Shown: positions 8,385 to 16,699 of the stretch, piece after piece | Layout of the letters: every line of letters starts with the position of its first letter | How positions within the stretch are numbered: position 1 is the stretch's first letter | NCBI GenBank assembly: GCA_022340905.1 | Contig: JAJDNB010000066.1 | Location: 1 to 45,192, forward strand | DNA from: Deltaproteobacteria bacterium | GTDB taxonomy: Bacteria; Desulfobacterota; Syntrophobacteria; BM002 | Direction of reading: 5' to 3' | DNA: 45,192 bases | Made by a program: the position numbers and the translations under genes | Notes under the pieces: model-generated | Seen by the model: only the letters and a program-made list of their open reading frames with translations | The model's database searches: none | Told to the model about the DNA's origin: nothing

Positions 8385-10352
8385 CTAGATCTCGCCCGCG
8401 GAATCAGTGAAGCATTGCTGGGCCGGTTGGTCGAAGGAGATGGTGATCCGTTGAATGCCTTTGCTAATTGAGCGGCACACCACGTAGCCGGTATTATGAA
8501 ACACAGCAGGGGCTGTCTGATTTTCCAGGTCAACGTAGGCCACAAACCCAGCAATGTGTTTACTCATGGCGATCTTTACTAGGTGGTTGAGCATGTAAGT
8601 AGCGACTCCTTTGCTCTGCCATCCCTGACGGACCGCAAAGTCCACCTCTGCGAAGTTGGTATCCTCATCGAGGACGTAACGACCGAGGGCAACTACCTTC
8701 TCAGCACCCCCAGGCCCTGTCACTGCCACCACCGATATTTCCTTTTCATAGTCGATATTGAGGAGGTCCTGGAGATTTCTTTGAGGAAATACCCGCATGG
8801 CTGAGATAAATCGGACATAATGGGCATGATGGGGAAGGGCATGAAAGAATTCTCTCAGGCTCCTCTCGTCAGTGGGCCTGACCGGTCTAAGAACAACCTG
8901 GTCATCATCACCACAGGGCTGAGTTATCTCCCACTCATCTGGATATTGAGAGGTATCACTCAGGGGCAAAAACTGATCCTCATAAAGGTAGCGCAGCTTC
9001 TTGGCAGCGGCGAGAAGTTCAGCACGGAATTTGGGATGGGCGAGGTTGATCAAGGCCAGGGCACGATCACGCACTGTCTTGCCGTGGAGATTGACCGCAC
9101 CGAACTCGGTGACCACATAATGCACGCCTCCACGGGTGTTGACTACCCCGGCTCCCTCGTTGAGATGGGACACTATTCGAGACTCATTGCCATCCAGAGT
9201 GGTTGATGGAATGACGATAATGGACTTACCCCCCGTTGAAAGGGTGGCGCCACGGATGAAATCAACTGAGCCCCCAACGCCGCTGTAGATGGTATAGCCC
9301 ATGGAATCGGCACATACCTGGCCGCTCAGATCTACCTGGAGAGCCGAATTTATCGAGACCATCTTTTCATTCTTGCTTATGATTGAAAAATCATTGGTAT
9401 ATTCAATGGGATGAAATTCCACCATGGGGTTATTGTGAACAAAGTCATAGAGTTTCCTGGATCCCATACAAAAACTGGCAATTATCTTTTTTGGATGGAA
9501 GTTCTTTCTCTTATTGGTGATGACGCCTTGTTCCACTAGGTGCAGGTAAGCGTCAGTGAGCATATCAGTGTGGACGCCTAGGTCCTTCTTCCCCTCTAGA
9601 GCATACAGGGCCGCGTTAGATACACTGCCGACTCCCGCCCGGATGGTGCAACCGTCCTCTATAAGTTTTGCCACATGTTTGCCTATCTGGAGGGCCGTTT
9701 CATTCATGAGCGGCGGCGGCATCTCCAGCAGTTCTTCTTCGTGTTCGACGATGACGTCAATATCACTTACATGCACATAGCTGTCGCCTAAGACTCGAGG
9801 CATGCGAGGGTTAACTTGAGCGATTACTATTTTCGCATTTCCAGCTGCCGCTTTAACTATATCTACAGCTATGCCCAAGGAGCAAAAGCCGTGTTCGCCC
9901 GGGGGAGAAACCTGAATGAGAGCTACATCGATAGTTGTATGGCCGCTGTGGAATAATTCTGGTACATCGAAAAGATAGATGGGTGTGTAATCGGCTCTCC
10001 CTTCAGCTACGGCCTGACGGGATCCTGATGCAACAAAGAGGGACTTGAGGCGAACCTTGTCACGAAATGCTTCGTCTGTGTATGAAATTCTGCCCAAAGA
10101 TAGGAGATGGAGGACTTCCAAATCTGCCAACTCAATGGCAACCTGTTCCAGCGCTTGAACCAAATGCTGGGGTTCACCACAGCCGGAGCCGACGAATACT
10201 CGGTGACCTCTCCGGATAAGACGCATTGCTTCTTTAGCACTTTGGATTTTCTGATGGTAATCGGCACGCCACGCCGAGGACCTTACATTCCTCGCTTCAG
10301 GATGAGTCGCCGGTTTTCTCGGGTGACTGGAGGGATTGGAGTGTGATTCCAT
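8385..10352 (-). CDS. acetyl-CoA hydrolase/CoA-transferase fused to a GNAT acetyltransferase domain
   Basis: Residues 25-470 form a class I CoA-transferase of the acetyl-CoA hydrolase / 4-hydroxybutyrate CoA-transferase type (WRADYHQKIQSA, SPPGEHGFCSLG, QVDLSGQVCADS, SGVGGSVDFIRGA, VVTEFGAVNLHGKTVRDRA). Residues about 487-645 are a GNAT domain with the acetyl-CoA loop QGWQSKGVA. Both halves are in one uninterrupted frame of 655 codons. CoA transfer between acyl-CoA and a carboxylate is the expected activity; the acceptor cannot be told from sequence. The GNAT half could acetylate a protein or sense acetyl-CoA (inference). The ATG at 10352 lacks a clear ribosome binding site and the first 25 residues are low complexity, so the start is uncertain. 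Confidence 0.9.
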   Translation of the reverse strand: MESHSNPSSHPRKPATHPEARNVRSSAWRADYHQKIQSAKEAMRLIRRGHRVFVGSGCGEPQHLVQALEQVAIELADLEVLHLLSLGRISYTDEAFRDKVRLKSLFVASGSRQAVAEGRADYTPIYLFDVPELFHSGHTTIDVALIQVSPPGEHGFCSLGIAVDIVKAAAGNAKIVIAQVNPRMPRVLGDSYVHVSDIDVIVEHEEELLEMPPPLMNETALQIGKHVAKLIEDGCTIRAGVGSVSNAALYALEGKKDLGVHTDMLTDAYLHLVEQGVITNKRKNFHPKKIIASFCMGSRKLYDFVHNNPMVEFHPIEYTNDFSIISKNEKMVSINSALQVDLSGQVCADSMGYTIYSGVGGSVDFIRGATLSTGGKSIIVIPSTTLDGNESRIVSHLNEGAGVVNTRGGVHYVVTEFGAVNLHGKTVRDRALALINLAHPKFRAELLAAAKKLRYLYEDQFLPLSDTSQYPDEWEITQPCGDDDQVVLRPVRPTDERSLREFFHALPHHAHYVRFISAMRVFPQRNLQDLLNIDYEKEISVVAVTGPGGAEKVVALGRYVLDEDTNFAEVDFAVRQGWQSKGVATYMLNHLVKIAMSKHIAGFVAYVDLENQTAPAVFHNTGYVVCRSISKGIQRITISFDQPAQQCFTDSAGEI

Positions 10353-10462
10353 TTGCTACATACCCAGGCGGTTTTTGAAGTCTGCTTTGTTTTGCAATAA
10401 TTTTACGGCTGGTCACTAAGTCTGTCAAGAATATGGGCTGAGCAGCTCCCCAGATGAAACCT

Positions 10463-10542
10463 AGATGTGAGATGTGAGATTTGAGATGTGGGATGCTGAA
10501 TCTCGAGAGAAGCTGTGAATCCCACATCAGATATCTCACATC
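10463..10542. repeat. heptad-phased inverted repeat 3' of lgt
   Basis: Four tandem 7-mers run from 10463 to 10490 (AGATGTG three times and AGATTTG once). Two exact 10-bp inverted pairs follow: GATGTGAGAT (10471-10480) with ATCTCACATC (10533-10542), and GATGTGGGAT (10485-10494) with ATCCCACATC (10519-10528). It ends 37 nt from the lgt stop and separates lgt from the CoA-transferase gene. Confidence 0.7.
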
Positions 10543-10579
10543 CCATATATGCCCCTTAGAACTTACCACTTGCATGGGA

Positions 10580-11374
10580 TTAATCAGTCGGAGGGTTTTT
10601 GGGTAAAAGCTTCCAAAGGACAACGGCAGCAAGCATCATGGCCAGACACAGTAACTGGCCCATAGAGAGGAGACCCCAAAAAAGACCGATTTGCGGATCG
10701 GGCTGACGGAAGAATTCCACCAGGAAGCGAAATATTCCATAGCCGCCAAGAAAAAAACAGACCATGGCGCCGGCTTTGAAGGACCGGTCTTTTAATAGCC
10801 AAAGAATAATAAATAAGACTACTCCTTCCAGAGCGGCCTCGTAGAGCTGCGAGGGATGTCTCGGTACCGGACCACCTGCGGGAAAAACCATGGCCCAAGG
10901 TACGTTGCTGGGGCGGCCAAAGAGTTCGCCGTTGATAAAGTTTCCTAAGCGCCCTAGAGCAAGGGCAATTGGGACAGTGACAATTACCACGTCCGCCGCC
11001 TGCCAAAGAGGAAGTTTGCGCCGTCGACAGAACACGATGCCCAAAGTTAAAGCACCGATAAGGCCGCCATGAAAAGACATGCCACCGTGCCAGATTGCGA
11101 TTATCTCCAGAGGGTGTTTCAGGTAGTAACCGTAGTTTGAGAACTGGTAGAAGAGGACGTAGCCCAAACGTGCTCCGACAATAAGGCCGACGGCCAGATA
11201 AAAGATCAAATCCTGAAGTTGAGCTCCTACCAGACCAAGGTCGCGAGCCTTTTTTTGCCGGCCTATGAGGAAGTAGCAAGAGACAAACCCCAAAACATAC
11301 ATGAGCCCATACCACCGGACTTTTATCGGGCCAATCTCGATAATGTTGGGGTTTATGTTGGGAAAGGGTAACAT
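10580..11374 (-). CDS. lgt: phosphatidylglycerol--prolipoprotein diacylglyceryl transferase
   Basis: This inner-membrane enzyme attaches diacylglycerol to the lipobox cysteine of prolipoproteins. The 264-residue protein is almost entirely hydrophobic segments, about seven. Family motifs are present: the GPIKVRWYG start, the HGGMSFHGGLIG region, the Lgt signature GRLGNFINGELFGRP and the HPSQLYEA motif. The length is typical. The ATG at 11374 has no strong ribosome binding site. Upstream on the same strand lies moeA, separated by a repeat, so independent transcription is likely. Confidence 0.96.
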   Translation of the reverse strand: MLPFPNINPNIIEIGPIKVRWYGLMYVLGFVSCYFLIGRQKKARDLGLVGAQLQDLIFYLAVGLIVGARLGYVLFYQFSNYGYYLKHPLEIIAIWHGGMSFHGGLIGALTLGIVFCRRRKLPLWQAADVVIVTVPIALALGRLGNFINGELFGRPSNVPWAMVFPAGGPVPRHPSQLYEAALEGVVLFIILWLLKDRSFKAGAMVCFFLGGYGIFRFLVEFFRQPDPQIGLFWGLLSMGQLLCLAMMLAAVVLWKLLPKNPPTD

Positions 11375-11481
11375 ACTGCAGCCGACAAATGATCAAAGGT
11401 TAAGAGAAGTCTTCCATTGCTTTTGGCCCAAGTAGCAGTACCACAAGAGTATTAAAACGGTCAACAGTGCTGGCAGGGCTC

Positions 11482-11537
11482 TCAGGTGTCAGGTTTCAGG
11501 AAAAGAACAACTAGGGCTGAAACCTGAACACTGAAAC
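11482..11537. repeat. heptad-phased inverted repeat 3' of moeA
   Basis: The left arm is TCAGGTG, TCAGGTT, TCAGGAA (11482-11502). The right arm is CTGAAAC, CTGAACA, CTGAAAC (11517-11537). CAGGTTTCAG (11490-11499) and CTGAAACCTG (11517-11526) pair exactly. The right arm ends one nt from the moeA stop codon. Confidence 0.7.
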
Positions 11538-11538
11538 C

Positions 11539-12804
11539 TCAGTCGAAGTAGGAGAGTCCATCCAATCCTAAATCTAACAATTGTACTCTCACCCTGGCCC
11601 CCGCTTCCACGAACTTTTCCCCAGGTTCCACTTTAATGAGACCATTGGACGCTAGCATCTCTGCCATTATCCCTTGTCTTGTTGAACGCAAGGCTTCCAC
11701 CATCGGAGGACCGCTTGGTCCACAAGTGCAACGGGAGAAGAGAAATGAGAATGTCCCTCCCTTGAGCCGAATTGAATTGGTCAGTGTAGCTGTGATCTCG
11801 GGCAGGAAGACTTGCGACAAACCCATCATTCGGAGCAACATGGGACGCACCAGTTGGTCAAAGGCAACATAGGTTGCAACCGGCCTACCAGGGAGGCCAA
11901 ATAGTAAGGTTTTGTTCACTTGGGCAAAAATAGTTTGTTTCCCCGGTGAGATGGCAACCCCGTGAAAAAACAATTCTCCATCCAGAGAAGCAATCGCAGC
12001 AGACAGCAAATCTTTCTCACTCCGGCCCGTTCCTCCGGTGGTTACGACCACATCTGCCTGACTTGCCCTGTAGATGGATTCTGTCAAGTTCTGCAAATCA
12101 TCTCCTGCAATTTCCGCGGATTTAATCACCCCACCACAGCTTTTTACCAAGTGGGACACAGTGTGCAGGTTACTGGCGAATACCTCTCCAAGATCTCGTC
12201 TCTCGTCGACTGCCTTCAGTTCGCTGCCTGAGGCTAATACAGAAACCACAGGTTGTCTAACTACTTCTAGGCGGTGGTATCCCTGGGTTGCTAGTACGGT
12301 CAGTTCTTTGGCTCGGAGGATTTTACCTCCAGGAATGAGTTGTTGCCCTCGACGAATTTCGGCGCCGACAGGATAGAGATAGTCTCCCGGCCTCACCGGC
12401 GCCATTACCCGAACTTTTCCGGAGATGCTTTCTGTCATCTCCTGAGGCACTACTGCGTCTGCCCCCTCAGGTAAAGAGGCTCCCGTCATCACCCCCAGTG
12501 CTTCTCCCTTTTTCAATCTATAGTCGCTCGGTTTGCCGGGACCAACCAAGCCAACCACTTTTAAGAGCAGATCTCTTTCTGGAGAGGCAGATACTACGTC
12601 TGCACTGCGAACTGCATAGCCGTCCATAGCAGCTTGGGTAGTGGCTGGCTCATCTATTGGGGCTCTCATCTCCTTGGCCAGCACCCTGCCGCCTCCGTCT
12701 TCCAAAGAAACTAATTCTGATGGCAGAGTTTGAACCTTGCCCAGGACAATTTGCTGGGCCTCGTCCAACGATATTAGTCTATTCAGATCCCCCGCCATTA
12801 TCAT
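11539..12804 (-). CDS. moeA: molybdopterin molybdenumtransferase
   Basis: It inserts molybdate into adenylylated molybdopterin in the last step of Mo-cofactor synthesis. The 421 residues show the MoeA order: N-terminal domain I/II with TTQAAMDGYAVRS and GVMTGASLPEGADAVV, the MogA-like domain III with VVVTTGGTGRSEKDLL and the FGLPGRPVA motif, and the beta-barrel domain IV at the C-terminus. AGGGG at 12814-12818 lies 9 nt before the ATG at 12804 and 6 nt before an in-frame GTG at 12807; either may be used. An upstream in-frame ATG (12909) would overlap mobA and is unlikely. It follows mobA closely and is part of the fdhD-csd-mobB-mobA-moeA group. Confidence 0.93.
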   Translation of the reverse strand: MIMAGDLNRLISLDEAQQIVLGKVQTLPSELVSLEDGGGRVLAKEMRAPIDEPATTQAAMDGYAVRSADVVSASPERDLLLKVVGLVGPGKPSDYRLKKGEALGVMTGASLPEGADAVVPQEMTESISGKVRVMAPVRPGDYLYPVGAEIRRGQQLIPGGKILRAKELTVLATQGYHRLEVVRQPVVSVLASGSELKAVDERRDLGEVFASNLHTVSHLVKSCGGVIKSAEIAGDDLQNLTESIYRASQADVVVTTGGTGRSEKDLLSAAIASLDGELFFHGVAISPGKQTIFAQVNKTLLFGLPGRPVATYVAFDQLVRPMLLRMMGLSQVFLPEITATLTNSIRLKGGTFSFLFSRCTCGPSGPPMVEALRSTRQGIMAEMLASNGLIKVEPGEKFVEAGARVRVQLLDLGLDGLSYFD

Positions 12805-12817
12805 CACGTCTGACCCC

Positions 12818-13414
12818 TTAACCCAATTCCTCAAGTAGCTCCCTGGCTCTTTCCATATCGTCGGGCGTATTGATGTTAAAAAAGGATAGTCCACGAGGAT
12901 CAAATTCAAGAAGTTCTTTCTGGCTCAAACGACAGACCTTTACTGCCGAGAAAAAGCTCACTACTTGAAACCTACCTAGATCCAACATTTTCCTAATGTG
13001 TGGTAAACAACGGGCTGAATAAATGGCATGTAGCGGCTCCAATCCTTCTTCCTTTTCCGGAACCACTACATCGTTGTTTTTGGACAGTTGCACCATGTGT
13101 TGGACTACAGCTGGTTGCAAAAAGGGCATGTCGCAGGCAGTGACGAACACACTTTTGCCTTGGGCGAAAAGAAGGGCAGTGTAGATACCACCTAGGGGTC
13201 CCAGTCCGGGAATTACATCTCTCAGGATGGTCACTTCTAGATGAAGATAGTCACGAGGTTCATTGGTGATAATGAATACCTCCGGGAACAGAGCTTGTAC
13301 TTTTCGTAGTTGCCGTTCAATCAAAGACTCACCCTGAAAAACCTCTAGTGCTTTGTTACGGCCATAACGGCGGCTTTTGCCACCTACCAGGATTGCGCCG
13401 ACTATCTCAGACAT
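12818..13414 (-). CDS. mobA: molybdenum cofactor guanylyltransferase
   Basis: It joins GMP to Mo-molybdopterin to make MGD, the form used by formate dehydrogenases and other DMSO-reductase-family enzymes. The N-terminal nucleotide motif ILVGGKSRRYGRNKAL matches the family pattern LAGGxSxRMGxDK. Further motifs are IPGLGPLGGI, the metal-binding TACDMPF and FFNINTPDD near the C-terminus. I start at ATG 13414, where GAGG lies 5 nt upstream, rather than the GTG at 13432; this gives 198 residues, usual for MobA. It ends 13 nt before moeA. Confidence 0.93.
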   Translation of the reverse strand: MSEIVGAILVGGKSRRYGRNKALEVFQGESLIERQLRKVQALFPEVFIITNEPRDYLHLEVTILRDVIPGLGPLGGIYTALLFAQGKSVFVTACDMPFLQPAVVQHMVQLSKNNDVVVPEKEEGLEPLHAIYSARCLPHIRKMLDLGRFQVVSFFSAVKVCRLSQKELLEFDPRGLSFFNINTPDDMERARELLEELG

Positions 13415-13493
13415 CCTATCCTCAATGCTCACCAGGTTGTTGCCAAGACAATAAAGCTAAGCGCATGGCCCCATTTGGCAAAATCTTCGATTT

Positions 13494-13555
13494 ATGAGTC
13501 ATGGGTGAGGGGTTATAGATAGAAGACATCCCATAACCCATGACCTCTTACCTTC
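13494..13555. repeat. heptad-phased inverted repeat between mobB and mobA
   Basis: The left words are ATGAGTC, ATGGGTG, AGGGGTT, ATAGATA (13494-13521). The right words are ATCCCAT, AACCCAT, GACCTCT, TACCTTC (13528-13555). GTCATGGGT (13498-13506) and ACCCATGAC (13536-13544) pair exactly. It lies 72 nt beyond the mobB stop. Confidence 0.6.
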
Positions 13556-13627
13556 AGCGAGCAGCACTCTATGCGCCGATTGTTTTGTTTAGGGCTTGGC
13601 AAAAGCAACCAAAATCAATTTTGAGTA

Positions 13628-14287
13628 TTAATCTTTTTTCAGCCGGATGGATATGTCAACCCGGCTGGGATTTTCAAAGCCTCTGAGGGTAGAGATCATG
13701 CCCATGATACCCCCCATAACAAATTCTTGTACAAAAGACTTCATGGGCACCTTTTTGCCGTCCAGCCTCAACACCACTCTAGGGAGAACTTTTTTTTGCA
13801 GAAATCGGTCTTCAATGAAGTCAGCTACCCCAGATATATCTTCCAGTTCAAAGTGTGGGACATCAAGGGACACTGAAAAATCACTAACCACAGCAAGTAA
13901 CCGATCTTCTTTACTGCAGAGAGGTTCTGATTGCAAATCCTTTCGACAGATCTCGATCTTGGCCTTGTTACCTTGTTTATAGCCCTCGGTGAGCACCAAG
14001 TCTTCGTCCGAAAAATACGTAGTGATGATTGTATCTATGTCCAGCTCTGTTTGCGTGGCTTTGGTAAAGGCAAAACGTGAAGGAGAGCTGATGGCAACCG
14101 TCTGGGCTCCCGCTTCACGGTGTCTCCAAGTGTCCTTACCTTGATGGTCAATTTCAAAATGATCATGAGCATCATGCTTTAACGTGCCAACACGGTAGCC
14201 GCGGCCTCGTATTTCGGGTATCAATTTTTCCAGAAAAGTAGTCTTTCCCACCTTCGACTTTCCGACAATGGACAGCACTGCAACCAT
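13628..14287 (-). CDS. mobB: molybdopterin-guanine dinucleotide biosynthesis adaptor MobB, with C-terminal extension
   Basis: This GTP-binding P-loop protein assists MobA in MGD synthesis. The P-loop GKSKVGKTT is at residues 8-16, followed by the MobB motifs GTLKHDAHDHFEID and DTWRHREAGA, and LVLTEGYKQGNKAKIEI. The core ends near residue 165. The remaining about 50 residues (VLRLDGKKVPMKSFVQEFVMGG...) form an extension beyond the E. coli-type protein; the family has such longer forms, but I cannot name the function. GGGAGG lies 9 nt before the ATG. Confidence 0.9.
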   Translation of the reverse strand: MVAVLSIVGKSKVGKTTFLEKLIPEIRGRGYRVGTLKHDAHDHFEIDHQGKDTWRHREAGAQTVAISSPSRFAFTKATQTELDIDTIITTYFSDEDLVLTEGYKQGNKAKIEICRKDLQSEPLCSKEDRLLAVVSDFSVSLDVPHFELEDISGVADFIEDRFLQKKVLPRVVLRLDGKKVPMKSFVQEFVMGGIMGMISTLRGFENPSRVDISIRLKKD

Positions 14288-14391
14288 TTTCTGTTTCCTC
14301 CCTTTGATATTCAGGCAAAATCCACTATTACCAATTCAAATACTGTTTGAGCAATACAGCAGGGTAATACTCGTATGCTCCCTCAGAACCA

Positions 14392-14423
14392 ACACTCCAT
14401 CACTCCAATACTCCAGTACTCCA
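14392..14423. repeat. tandem octamer repeat 3' of the cysteine desulfurase gene
   Basis: Four head-to-tail copies of NNACTCCA: ACACTCCA (14392), TCACTCCA (14400), ATACTCCA (14408) and GTACTCCA (14416). The period is exactly 8 bp and only the first two bases vary. No complementary arm is obvious here, unlike the other loci. It lies 18 nt beyond the stop at 14442. The same unit recurs at 22217-22248. Confidence 0.75.
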
Positions 14424-14441
14424 TTTCACTGACAGACCATC

Positions 14442-15590
14442 TCATCCACGCCGGAAGCCTACTATTTCAGACACAGCCTTAACAACGGCATGTATTTCCT
14501 CTTCCGTATTGTAAGGACCTACACTGAGGCGAACTGCACCGTGGGGAAAAGTGCCTATGGTTTGATGTGCCGCTGGAGCACAGTGGAGACCGGACCGTAC
14601 CGCGATTGAATATGCCGTGTCCAGAATATGGGCGACTTCTGCGCAATCCAATTCTTGGACATTAAAAGCCACAGTGCCTGTACAAGAGTTCCGATCACTG
14701 GGCCCGTAAATTATTATATCGGGAAGCTGGCGTAGGCCGTCCAGAAATATCTCAACGAGCCGCCGCTCATGGGCAGCGATAGCCTTAAAGCCGAAATGTT
14801 GGACCTCTGCTATGCCTTCGGCGAGACCAGCGATGCCGGGTGCATTGCAGGTGCCACTCTCAAACCGATCTGGCCAGGTCTTGGGCTGTTCAAGTGATTC
14901 AGAGTGAGTTCCAGTACCCCCTTGCCACAATGGTTGCAAGTCAAGACCCGGGGTCACGTAGAGAAAGGCCGTACCCATAGGTCCCAATAAACCCTTGTGA
15001 CCGGGGCCAGCAAGTAAGTCGATGTGCAGTTTCTTCGGATTAATTGCCACTTTACCTATGGATTGGGCCGCGTCAACTAACAAAATGATGCCTCTTTCTC
15101 GGGTCACTTTCCCCACCTCGCTAACAGGCATAAAATTACCGGTTACATTTGAGGCATGAACGAGAGCAATCATTCGAGTATGGGGTTGGATGAGAGGGAG
15201 GATGTCTGACGGGTCCAGTTCTCCACTGCTGCTGCAAGGAATCAGGCTGTAGCTTACACCTAGTTTTACCAATTCATTGAGAGGTCTCAATACCGAATTG
15301 TGTTCCATGCTAGTGGCGAGAACGTGATCGCCTGATTTGAGCAGACCTTTGATGGCCAAGTTGAGCGCTACGGTGGTGCTCGGGGTAAACAAGATGCGGC
15401 TTGGATCCACATTGCCAAGCAAGCTGGCAAGCGAACGTCGAGTGCGCTCAATCAGGCCACTGGCCTCACGAGCTCCCGCATGAGCAGCCCGCCCAGGGTT
15501 ACCCCCAATTTCGTTCAAATACCGAGTAACTGCATGGATTACACGCTTTGGTTTGGGAAAGGATGTGGCTGCGTTGTCCAGATAGATCAT
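14442..15590 (-). CDS. class V aminotransferase-fold cysteine desulfurase
   Basis: PLP-dependent enzyme that releases sulfur from cysteine as a persulfide. The start YLDNAATSFPKP, the PLP lysine K199 in AGPGHKGLLGPMG, the aspartate in LVDAAQS and the catalytic-type C337 in RSGLHCAPAAH place it in the group II cysteine-desulfurase-like family; 382 residues is normal. The start codon lies only 3 nt after the fdhD stop and has no strong ribosome binding site, which suggests translational coupling. FdhD is known in E. coli to receive sulfur from the desulfurase IscS and pass it to the Mo cofactor of formate dehydrogenase, so this enzyme is a likely dedicated donor (inference from context). No IscU gene is adjacent. 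Confidence 0.9.
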   Translation of the reverse strand: MIYLDNAATSFPKPKRVIHAVTRYLNEIGGNPGRAAHAGAREASGLIERTRRSLASLLGNVDPSRILFTPSTTVALNLAIKGLLKSGDHVLATSMEHNSVLRPLNELVKLGVSYSLIPCSSSGELDPSDILPLIQPHTRMIALVHASNVTGNFMPVSEVGKVTRERGIILLVDAAQSIGKVAINPKKLHIDLLAGPGHKGLLGPMGTAFLYVTPGLDLQPLWQGGTGTHSESLEQPKTWPDRFESGTCNAPGIAGLAEGIAEVQHFGFKAIAAHERRLVEIFLDGLRQLPDIIIYGPSDRNSCTGTVAFNVQELDCAEVAHILDTAYSIAVRSGLHCAPAAHQTIGTFPHGAVRLSVGPYNTEEEIHAVVKAVSEIVGFRRG

Positions 15591-15593
15591 AGG

Positions 15594-16394
15594 TCAGCAG
15601 ATAAGGTTTTCTCCTCCGGCATAGGCAAGGATGCTGCCTCCCCGGACATAGCCGATGATGGTCATATTCAGATTATGAGCTAGGTCAAGGGACAGACTAG
15701 TGGCCGCCGAGCGGGAGATCAGCATGGGGATTTTCATCTTAGCAGCTTTTATTAAGATTTCGGAAGTAATTCGGCCCGTGGTTACGAGAATCTTGTCAGT
15801 GGTGTCCAGTTCTTTGAGAAAACACTCTCCTATTATCATGTCTACGGCATTGTGACGACCTATGTCGGCGTGAAAGATCAGAATCTTTTTTGTAGTTGCA
15901 AGGCCGCAGTTATGTACTCCTCGAGAGAGGCGATACAGTTCTGATCTCTTGTGGAGTTCAGTCATGAGCTTGCGGACTTGGTTAGCCTTGATGGTCAGTT
16001 GATTCTCGAGGGGCTGGCTTTGCAAGGAGTCCAGTACGTTGTAAAAGATAGTACCCTTACCGCAACCTGAGGTAAGAGTTCGCTTGCCGAAAAGGTGCTC
16101 GGCCATTTCTGTAGACTCGTTTGTATACACTCTAACTGTTTCGCCCTTTGGGTCCGTCTCCACGTTTTGGAGATTGCTTCGTTGCTGCAGGAGCCCCTCC
16201 GATTTGAGAAAGCCTACAGCTAAACGATCTATATGAGATCCTGTGCAAAGAAGGGTAATAATCTCCCGGTCGTTTAGAAATATGGTGAGGGGGATTTCAC
16301 GCACCACTGAAACCCGGGTGGAACGGCAGCGGTCCCCGGTAACGCGTAAAACCTCAACGTCTTTTGTCAGGCTACTCAATTCTTTGGTCAACAT
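15594..16394 (-). CDS. fdhD: formate dehydrogenase accessory sulfurtransferase FdhD
   Basis: It transfers sulfur to the Mo/W-bisMGD cofactor so that formate dehydrogenase becomes active. The 266-residue version starting at ATG 16394 fits the family (E. coli 277). GGGAG lies immediately upstream of ATG 16394 and 6 nt before a TTG at 16391; the longer frame to 16529 adds an untypical N-terminus. Motifs: the TLTSGCGKGT loop, the FHADIGRHNAVD box, and TTGRITSEILIKAA and SRSAAT. The catalytic loop has one cysteine (C111) where E. coli FdhD has CxxC. The cysteine desulfurase gene follows after 3 nt. No formate dehydrogenase subunit is in the window. Confidence 0.93.
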   Translation of the reverse strand: MLTKELSSLTKDVEVLRVTGDRCRSTRVSVVREIPLTIFLNDREIITLLCTGSHIDRLAVGFLKSEGLLQQRSNLQNVETDPKGETVRVYTNESTEMAEHLFGKRTLTSGCGKGTIFYNVLDSLQSQPLENQLTIKANQVRKLMTELHKRSELYRLSRGVHNCGLATTKKILIFHADIGRHNAVDMIIGECFLKELDTTDKILVTTGRITSEILIKAAKMKIPMLISRSAATSLSLDLAHNLNMTIIGYVRGGSILAYAGGENLIC

Positions 16395-16699
16395 GTTCTC
16401 CCGGATCTGTCTCATACGATATTGGACAGCCCACAAGGGAACTACGCAGGAGGGCCAGTGCCTTAGGACAAAATTAGCATAACTAAAGAGCAGACCTTTG
16501 TCAAAAGAATCCGCTCGACAAGGAAGCACGTTTTGCTATTATAATAAAAGATATACGCCAGTGAGATTCGTTCTGTGAGAAACTCTTCCTGTACAAGTCA
16601 TGGACCGTTCTGTTCAGCTGCCAAATAATCCTCGCGCTCCTCTGCTTGTAGGCAGAAAACGATGGATGCTTTATATTTTGCAAGGGGAGGTGATTGGCA
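16395..16699. other. divergent intergenic region between fdhD and the CDP-alcohol phosphatidyltransferase
   Basis: This 305-nt gap must hold promoters for both genes. A TATAAT at 16540-16545 (+), with TCGACA at 16515-16520 and a long 19-nt spacer, is the best -10/-35 pair I see. Its symmetric surroundings also give TATAAT on the minus strand, but without a convincing -35 for fdhD. No repeat element or RNA gene is evident. Confidence 0.35.

Noticed and set aside
10584..11396. Long open frame (270 codons) overlapping lgt in another frame of the same strand
   Set aside because: Lgt has all family motifs; the alternative frame has a low-complexity Arg/Ser-rich product without homology signals.
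12807..12909. Upstream start for moeA at 12909
   Set aside because: It would overlap mobA by about 90 bp and the added residues do not resemble MoeA; AGGGG supports the start near 12804.
16395..16529. Upstream start for fdhD at 16529
   Set aside because: The added 45 residues are not typical for FdhD and the GGGAG before 16394 gives a normal-length protein.
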